From: Herpomyces periplanetae
Lineage: Eukaryota; Ascomycota; Laboulbeniomycetes; Herpomycetales; Herpomycetaceae
DNA length: 64,000 bases
NCBI GenBank assembly: GCA_009733715.1
Contig: WMKJ01000054.1
Location: forward strand, 1 to 64,000
Reading direction: 5' to 3'
Part shown: piece by piece, positions 58,974 through 64,000 of the stretch
Position numbering within the stretch: the first letter of the stretch is position 1
Layout: every line of letters begins with the position of its first letter
Translations under genes and position numbers: made by a program
Notes under the pieces: model-generated
Seen by the model: only the letters and a program-made list of their open reading frames with translations
Told to the model about the DNA's origin: nothing
The model's database searches: none

Positions 58974-59337
58974 TCTGATAAATTAGGCAAACATCCCAAT
59001 CCCAGAAACAACTCCTCCCCTTCAATAAATCCCTTTTCTGTCTTCCATTTCAATCTTCCTCCCAAACATTACACCTAATCACGTGCCGCTCCCTCCGTCC
59101 ACGCACGTGACAATATGTATAGGGATGACGTTGAAAATGGTTAAATCAAGATGAAGGCAAGTTGGTTAAAAGAATTTTGTAAATGTAATGTGGGTGTATG
59201 TATGCTAACAAGATACCCGTGCGAAGATGCTTTGAGCAGAGGATGATGATTGATTGATAGTGTGATTATAATCTATACGATTAGCAATATTTTTGTTTTT
59301 GTTGGGGGTGGGGGGGTATACAAACTACGTTGAAAAT
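58974..59337. promoter_or_regulatory. divergent promoter with two CACGTG boxes
   Basis: The 364-bp gap separates divergent genes. TCACGTG at 59079-59085 and CACGTGAC at 59104-59111 lie 25 bp apart, 106-138 bp from the minus-strand ATG. CACGTG is the known core site of bHLH factors such as Cbf1. Binding is inferred. Confidence 0.55.
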
Positions 59338-62238
59338 ATGAATGAGGAAACGAGATCTCTTTCGAATGAAAATACAGTGGATGTTGAGGAAGAAGATGAA
59401 CAAATTCCTGTGCTAACTCCACGTTTTTTCTACTCTGGAATGGACATCGATGATCCCATTGGTGGGGTTCCTGTAGCTGGAAATCGTGAAGATCGCGTGT
59501 GGATGTTAAACGATGCAAGCTTAGATAAAAGAGACGGTGATATTAATAGTGAAGGTACCGTCGACGATGGAAAAAAGCGTGTCAAGGGTCGTCGTAAAGT
59601 TTTGGAAATGAAACCATTCTATGACGAGGATAATCGTGAACTCGAATTAACGTTTTGCAACATAAATCCTAATTTCGTTAACAGAGCATGTCATCCAAGA
59701 TACCTCGATGATATCGATGATTGTAAGGAAGACTTACGTGTCGTCGTCGGAATACTCCGATTGCACTGGGTTAATGTTGCCAATTTAATAATGGAGCCTA
59801 TATATTGGAAAAGTGGTTCGGGAGATAGAGTAATGGTAATGCGGGCTACGTGGTTCTACGAAGAAACAATGAGCCCCGTAGAGTGTGGTCTAGCTAACAA
59901 GTTGGAAGAAGGTTACGTGAAACGTAGAGTTTGGACGGAAACTTGGAAAGATGAATTAAACAGTGCAATTAAAATAGGCCCTGTTGGCGAAGAAAAAATC
60001 GTGTACAATTTAGACGACGAAGATGACGATGATGAAGTACACACCACTGAACCTAACGGTAAAACCGAAGGCAAAATCATCGAGTCTAATGATATCTCAG
60101 TACGTCGTAATCGGTCAAATCAACCCGTGAACACTCCACCGGAATTTACCAAACTTCGCCCATCATCCGATATCAAAGATCCCAACAATGAAAGGGAGCG
60201 AATGCACTGGCGTGTTAAACTCGGCCGAGAATGCGCTGTATTATACCTTGATGGAAGGCGCGCTGTCATCTTACGCAGAAATCAACGTCCATCCGAATAC
60301 TACAATCGCCGACCACTTCAGAGAATCCTTTCTAAAGGTGAAAGAATAGGATTGTCCGTACGCAGAGGTTTTGACTCTCGAGAATGGTGCAAAATTTACG
60401 GTCGAAGGCTCATCTACGGTGACCCTGATTCTTCTGAAAGTTCACATGAAACCGCTTCTACCCATTCTTCCCTTGAAAACCACCAACACACTTCTAAAAA
60501 ACCCTTAACCTCTGATTTGATATTGGTGATCCATGGAATTGGGCAAAAGTTGAGTGAAAGTATGGAAAAATTTAACTTTAATCACGCCATCAACGATCTA
60601 CGGCGTGAGATTAACGTTCAATTCTTTACGCTGAATGCCCCCAAATCTTCTACTAATTCCACGCCATCTGACACTTTATCCTCATCTACCCCAGCTGTCG
60701 AAAGCTTTACCGCTGCCTGTAGATCCACAACTCACCATCGTTTTAGTTCAAAGCCAGCGAAAGCTTGTGAAGCTGCTGATAATACTTCTCGCAAGGTCAA
60801 TGGTCTAACTGTTCTACCCGTTAACTGGCGGCTCGGACTATCCCTAAATGATTCCCCGTCCGACCAAACTCTTCAATCCGACGAGGAACTCCAGAGAAGA
60901 GCGTACCTTGACTCAATCAAAAATGAATTTTCCCTACAAGATATCACTTTAGAAACCCTCCCTTCCATTCGAAGAATTATTTCTGATGTTATTCTCGATA
61001 TTCCATACTACCTGAGTCAAGAGTACAAGCCAAAAATGTTGAATGCACTAGTGTGTGAAGCCAATCGAATTTACCGTTTATGGCTTAAACATAATCCAAA
61101 TTTCATTGCCATGGGCGGTCGAGTCCACATACTTGCACATTCTCTAGGTAGCGTTATGGCGTTTGACATTCTCAGTAATCAACCAGAGTCCATTTCTTGC
61201 GTTGACACTCCTATGGAATCCAAATCCACTCTGGACCATTTTCTCTTCGATACTCACTTCCTCTTTAATTGCGGTTCTCCCGTCGGTCTTTTTCTTTTGC
61301 TTAAACAAGCTAGTTTGGTGCCTCGCTCACCCTCTGGTACTTCGGTTATACCATCACCATCAGCTGCTGCTGCTGCCGCTACGTCCATATCTCCTCTGTC
61401 TACGCAACCCAAGAGTCCCGCTCCAATGCCCACAACTTCCCTAACGTCATCTCCCCTTACAATGTCTACTTCATTCTTCTCAACGCCAACATCATCCCAA
61501 ATATACGGTCAACGTGGTCAGTACGGATGTTTAGCAGTTAAAAGTTTGTATAATATACTCAACCCATATGATCCTGTTGCTTATAAGTTGAATCCCTCTA
61601 TTGACTCCGTTTACGCCAAAAACTTAAAAACCGCTTGGATACCAAAATGTCGTCAAGATTCCATGTTCCGTCGCTTCAATGATTTAATCTGGCAAAACCC
61701 TTTCGGTTCATCTCTTTCAAGTTTATTCTCTTTTAACAAATCCAATAACGTTGAACTTTCATCCTCAACCACTACTTTAGATTCCGTATCTTTCGAAAAG
61801 ATGCCATGTGATGAAACTCGCTCCCTATCAAGTTCCAATCCAAATTCATCTCAATCTCATACCACATTAAACATACCTTCGCCTACTAATCCATTAAATT
61901 CTTATCCGACTAGTGATTTTGCTATTCCATCTCCTTCTCATCCCCTAAGAAATTCTACCGTTGAATTGGAATTATCCACGCAGAATTTCACCCGATCTTT
62001 CATTGCTGAAACTAGAGCTTATTTACTCAATGACAACGGCCAAATCGACTATTTGCTTCCCACTCGTGGAGGTCCACTTGAATTTCAATACTTCTCTATG
62101 CTGAGCGCTCACACTTCCTACTGGACAAGCCGAGATTTTGCTGCATTTATCGTTCGTGAAATATTTCGTAAACCGGGCAAGGAACACACATATGCCAACA
62201 TGCGAGCTTGTAAAAAAAGCTGCACTGTCGTACCATGA
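59338..62238 (+). CDS. DDHD-domain phospholipase (PA-preferring PLA1 family)
   Basis: A single exon of 966 codons; ATG at 59338, with 15 open codons before it lacking ATG. Family enzymes hydrolyse phosphatidic acid and related phospholipids on ER, Golgi or mitochondrial membranes. The N-terminal third has the conserved MRATWFYEE and EEGYVKRRVWTETW blocks. The hydrolase core has LILVIHGIGQKL (about 392-403) and the nucleophile motif LAHSLGSVMAFDIL with Ser602. The DDHD domain follows, with metal-binding-type Asp745 (NPYDPVAYKL), Asp904 (GQIDYLLP), His925 (SAHTSYW) and Asp933 (SRDFAAFI). The first Gly of GxSxG is Ala, a position known to vary in this family (Ser in mammalian DDHD1). Two long Ser/Thr/Pro-rich insertions break the DDHD domain. 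It is convergent with the NUP120 gene. Confidence 0.93.
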   Translation: MNEETRSLSNENTVDVEEEDEQIPVLTPRFFYSGMDIDDPIGGVPVAGNREDRVWMLNDASLDKRDGDINSEGTVDDGKKRVKGRRKVLEMKPFYDEDNRELELTFCNINPNFVNRACHPRYLDDIDDCKEDLRVVVGILRLHWVNVANLIMEPIYWKSGSGDRVMVMRATWFYEETMSPVECGLANKLEEGYVKRRVWTETWKDELNSAIKIGPVGEEKIVYNLDDEDDDDEVHTTEPNGKTEGKIIESNDISVRRNRSNQPVNTPPEFTKLRPSSDIKDPNNERERMHWRVKLGRECAVLYLDGRRAVILRRNQRPSEYYNRRPLQRILSKGERIGLSVRRGFDSREWCKIYGRRLIYGDPDSSESSHETASTHSSLENHQHTSKKPLTSDLILVIHGIGQKLSESMEKFNFNHAINDLRREINVQFFTLNAPKSSTNSTPSDTLSSSTPAVESFTAACRSTTHHRFSSKPAKACEAADNTSRKVNGLTVLPVNWRLGLSLNDSPSDQTLQSDEELQRRAYLDSIKNEFSLQDITLETLPSIRRIISDVILDIPYYLSQEYKPKMLNALVCEANRIYRLWLKHNPNFIAMGGRVHILAHSLGSVMAFDILSNQPESISCVDTPMESKSTLDHFLFDTHFLFNCGSPVGLFLLLKQASLVPRSPSGTSVIPSPSAAAAAATSISPLSTQPKSPAPMPTTSLTSSPLTMSTSFFSTPTSSQIYGQRGQYGCLAVKSLYNILNPYDPVAYKLNPSIDSVYAKNLKTAWIPKCRQDSMFRRFNDLIWQNPFGSSLSSLFSFNKSNNVELSSSTTTLDSVSFEKMPCDETRSLSSSNPNSSQSHTTLNIPSPTNPLNSYPTSDFAIPSPSHPLRNSTVELELSTQNFTRSFIAETRAYLLNDNGQIDYLLPTRGGPLEFQYFSMLSAHTSYWTSRDFAAFIVREIFRKPGKEHTYANMRACKKSCTVVP

Positions 62239-62782
62239 TAATCCCTCCCAAATCCACCCCTACCGTTTTACTTTTCCCTTGCCGTCATATTAATTTCTTA
62301 TTTTGGCCTGATTAATCCACAAGCCCTGTCAAATTCACCTTTTCCCATTCTTAAGCAATCTATCACTAATTTATCTCGCCTGCCCCCAAACTTTCTCCCC
62401 CCCGCATTCGGTCCTGTGATCGACTTTAACCACCTTCCCGGATTGGGGAGTGATTCCGTGGGCTTCAGCCTTACGTCTTGTCATAACCCACTCATCTTGC
62501 ATTTCAGCCCTACGAACAACCCACTTTTTTCAACCTTATTCATCTCCTCTCATTTTTTACTCTTTGGGAAATCTTCTCGCATGTTGGAAATATTGATTTG
62601 CCTTGTTACTGTATAATGCTGGGCCAGTTTGTATTTGATTTTTGCCTGGTCACTTTCTATTCGAACTTGTAACGTCTTCCTGGATGAATACATTTCACTA
62701 TACACATCTTCTAGTTCCCGTCTTTCCACCCCATCCCATATTCGCACAGTTTAAATCTCCATATCGTTGTAAATGTTAACGT
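62239..62782. other. convergent spacer, DDHD/NUP120
   Basis: This 544-bp region between two stop codons is pyrimidine-rich on + at first. It presumably contains both 3' UTRs. I see no hairpin or repeat of note. Confidence 0.45.
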
Positions 62783-64000
62783 TTAGATTAGCTTGTGCTC
62801 ACTATCAATTGTTTCTACATTATTCATAATCGAGATTAGGTCAATTTGCCCGTTTTCCACTGCTGATATTCGGTCAAGCTCATCTTGATACTCTTGACGA
62901 ATGTCCTCTAGCGTGAGAATCGTACGCTTGCTTATCGAAAAGGGTGCACTGAGCGTACTAGACCGTGCACTAGTTTTAAGAGTCGACATTGAACTCCCCC
63001 CACGCTTAGAATTCCGTTCGCGTCCACTATCGTAATGCTTGCTATTCACAAGAATCCATGCCTCATCTTTGTCCACGCATGACAAACAATTGATCATTAC
63101 CAAGTAGCAAGTAAATATTTCATTTTCTAGTGCTTCCAAGTCCTCATCCTCCACACTACGTCGGATAGCCATCATCTCCAACCGGCGTAACCGGTCATAA
63201 ATCACCCGAGCGGCTCCTCGAAAATCATCCCTGCGAATTCGCCACGAGTATAAAATTTTATGCCATGAAACAACCGTACCTTCTTCTCCTTTCTCCTCCC
63301 CAAGTCTTTCTCCATTAATCTCAATACTCACATGCTTTTTTCCCTTACCAATCTCTTCATCTTCGACGTATTCATTGCATAATTTAACTAAAATCTTTTC
63401 CACTTTTTGCTCAATTCTCGTGAAAGGATACTCCATTAATCTTTTACCGCGACCACGATTTATCATCCATTTAATAAATTGTTCTAAGCTCGCCTCCTTG
63501 GCTCGTTCATCCCGTAACTCAATCATCATCATGTACGCCGATTGATCCTGATAACTTTGCAATGAATGATCGAATAATCGCTCAAGCATCGTATCCCTCC
63601 AACCACTATAATCATCGTCTCGTTCTCTATTCCCATAACTTTGCAACGCCAGGTTACCAAACTCAATTACTTGCGCATTATAATTCTTCTTTGCAAATAG
63701 CCCTGATATATGATCATAATACCGGTATACATGCCCCGAAGTTAAATCCTCCTGCTCCTTGCATTCGAAATATGACGATGTTGTAGCGACCATTCCATCA
63801 TCCACACAACTCTCTTCATCATCTCCATTGTGATCATCATCCACAAGGCAGATCAACCTCCCACCGTAAAATTCGTCCACCACTCTCCACGCGCTTCGTT
63901 GGAACCATTTACTCGCTATAGCAGGCTCACCAAGTGCTAATTCTAAACGTCCCATAAAATACTCTCCTACACCCGAACAACTTAGCGAATTCAGCGTATA
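62783..64000 (-). CDS. NUP120: nucleoporin Nup160/Nup120, C-terminal part
   Basis: The frame is open from the right edge of the window to the stop at 62783, so 405 C-terminal residues are visible and the start lies outside; the ATG at 63955 is internal. Nup120/Nup160 is a scaffold of the Y-complex of the nuclear pore. Conserved family blocks are YYDHISGLFAKKNYNAQVIE, the pair WHKILYSWRIRRDDFRGAAR and VIYDRLRRLE, and near the end RTILTLEDIRQEYQDELDRI. The visible part is alpha-helical, as expected of the Nup120 C-terminal solenoid. It includes an Asp-rich insertion (about 63,790-63,845) and an acidic, Lys-rich insertion before WHKILY. The ending is convergent with the DDHD gene. Confidence 0.88.
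   Translation of the reverse strand, partial: YTLNSLSCSGVGEYFMGRLELALGEPAIASKWFQRSAWRVVDEFYGGRLICLVDDDHNGDDEESCVDDGMVATTSSYFECKEQEDLTSGHVYRYYDHISGLFAKKNYNAQVIEFGNLALQSYGNRERDDDYSGWRDTMLERLFDHSLQSYQDQSAYMMMIELRDERAKEASLEQFIKWMINRGRGKRLMEYPFTRIEQKVEKILVKLCNEYVEDEEIGKGKKHVSIEINGERLGEEKGEEGTVVSWHKILYSWRIRRDDFRGAARVIYDRLRRLEMMAIRRSVEDEDLEALENEIFTCYLVMINCLSCVDKDEAWILVNSKHYDSGRERNSKRGGSSMSTLKTSARSSTLSAPFSISKRTILTLEDIRQEYQDELDRISAVENGQIDLISIMNNVETIDSEHKLI

Noticed and set aside
1-64000. tRNA genes, CRISPR arrays, LTR or virus-like elements
   Set aside because: No tRNA T-arm with a matching acceptor stem, no regular spacer array and no reverse transcriptase, integrase or capsid-like frame was seen by eye; a tRNAscan or repeat search could still find weak cases.

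Overview
The window looks like a gene-bearing segment of a fungal nuclear chromosome. Twenty protein-coding genes can be supported, and 18 can be assigned to a family. Several assignments are typically fungal: a three-domain tRNA ligase of the Trl1 type, Mgm101, an Sch9-type AGC kinase, an Ndt80/PhoG transcription factor and a bZIP factor with an NRIAQRNYR basic region. Introns are short (about 50-240 nt) with GT..AG ends and often a CTAAC-like branch site. The exact lineage is uncertain. I see no sign of bacterial, plastid or mitochondrial DNA, no tRNA or rRNA gene, and no recognisable transposon, LTR element or virus-derived sequence.

Layout. 1-10,485 is a gene desert with microsatellites, palindromes and strand-polarised purine/pyrimidine tracts. 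10,486-12,876 holds the Ndt80-like factor, followed by a second desert to 18,528. From 18,529 to 33,376 the genes are dense: RRP1 (+), TRM8 (-), a REEP/TB2-DP1 protein (+), MGM101 (-), BPL1 (+), a DUF676/ROG1-like lipase (-) and mitochondrial ribosomal protein mS35 (-). A 3.8 kb gap precedes the Sch9-like kinase (+, 37,152-39,736). Then come an unrecognised 842-aa protein (-), RPC31 (+), a FAM192A/NIP30 protein (-), the GTPase GPN1/NPA3 (-) and TRL1 (-). After 2.2 kb follow a bZIP factor (+), eIF3h (+), an I78-type inhibitor (+), a small predicted membrane protein (-), a DDHD phospholipase (+) and the C-terminal part of a Nup160/Nup120 nucleoporin (-), which runs off the right edge.

Most genes are housekeeping: rRNA processing, tRNA modification and splicing, Pol III transcription, RNA polymerase assembly, translation initiation, the mitochondrial ribosome and mtDNA maintenance, biotinylation, and ER shape and lipids. 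They do not form an obvious cluster or pathway. Seven neighbouring pairs are convergent with little space between them. The BPL1/DUF676 pair overlaps by 4 bp in one TTAA that serves as stop codon on both strands. The two transcription factors and the kinase have unusually long upstream regions.

Many first exons are tiny, or lack an ATG in the long open frame, so several starts given here rest on splice reconstruction by eye. The parts most worth a second look are the repeat inside the GPN1 GTPase domain, the strand-polarised tracts that predict promoters, the shared convergent hairpin between RPC31 and the FAM192A gene, and the unrecognised 842-aa protein.
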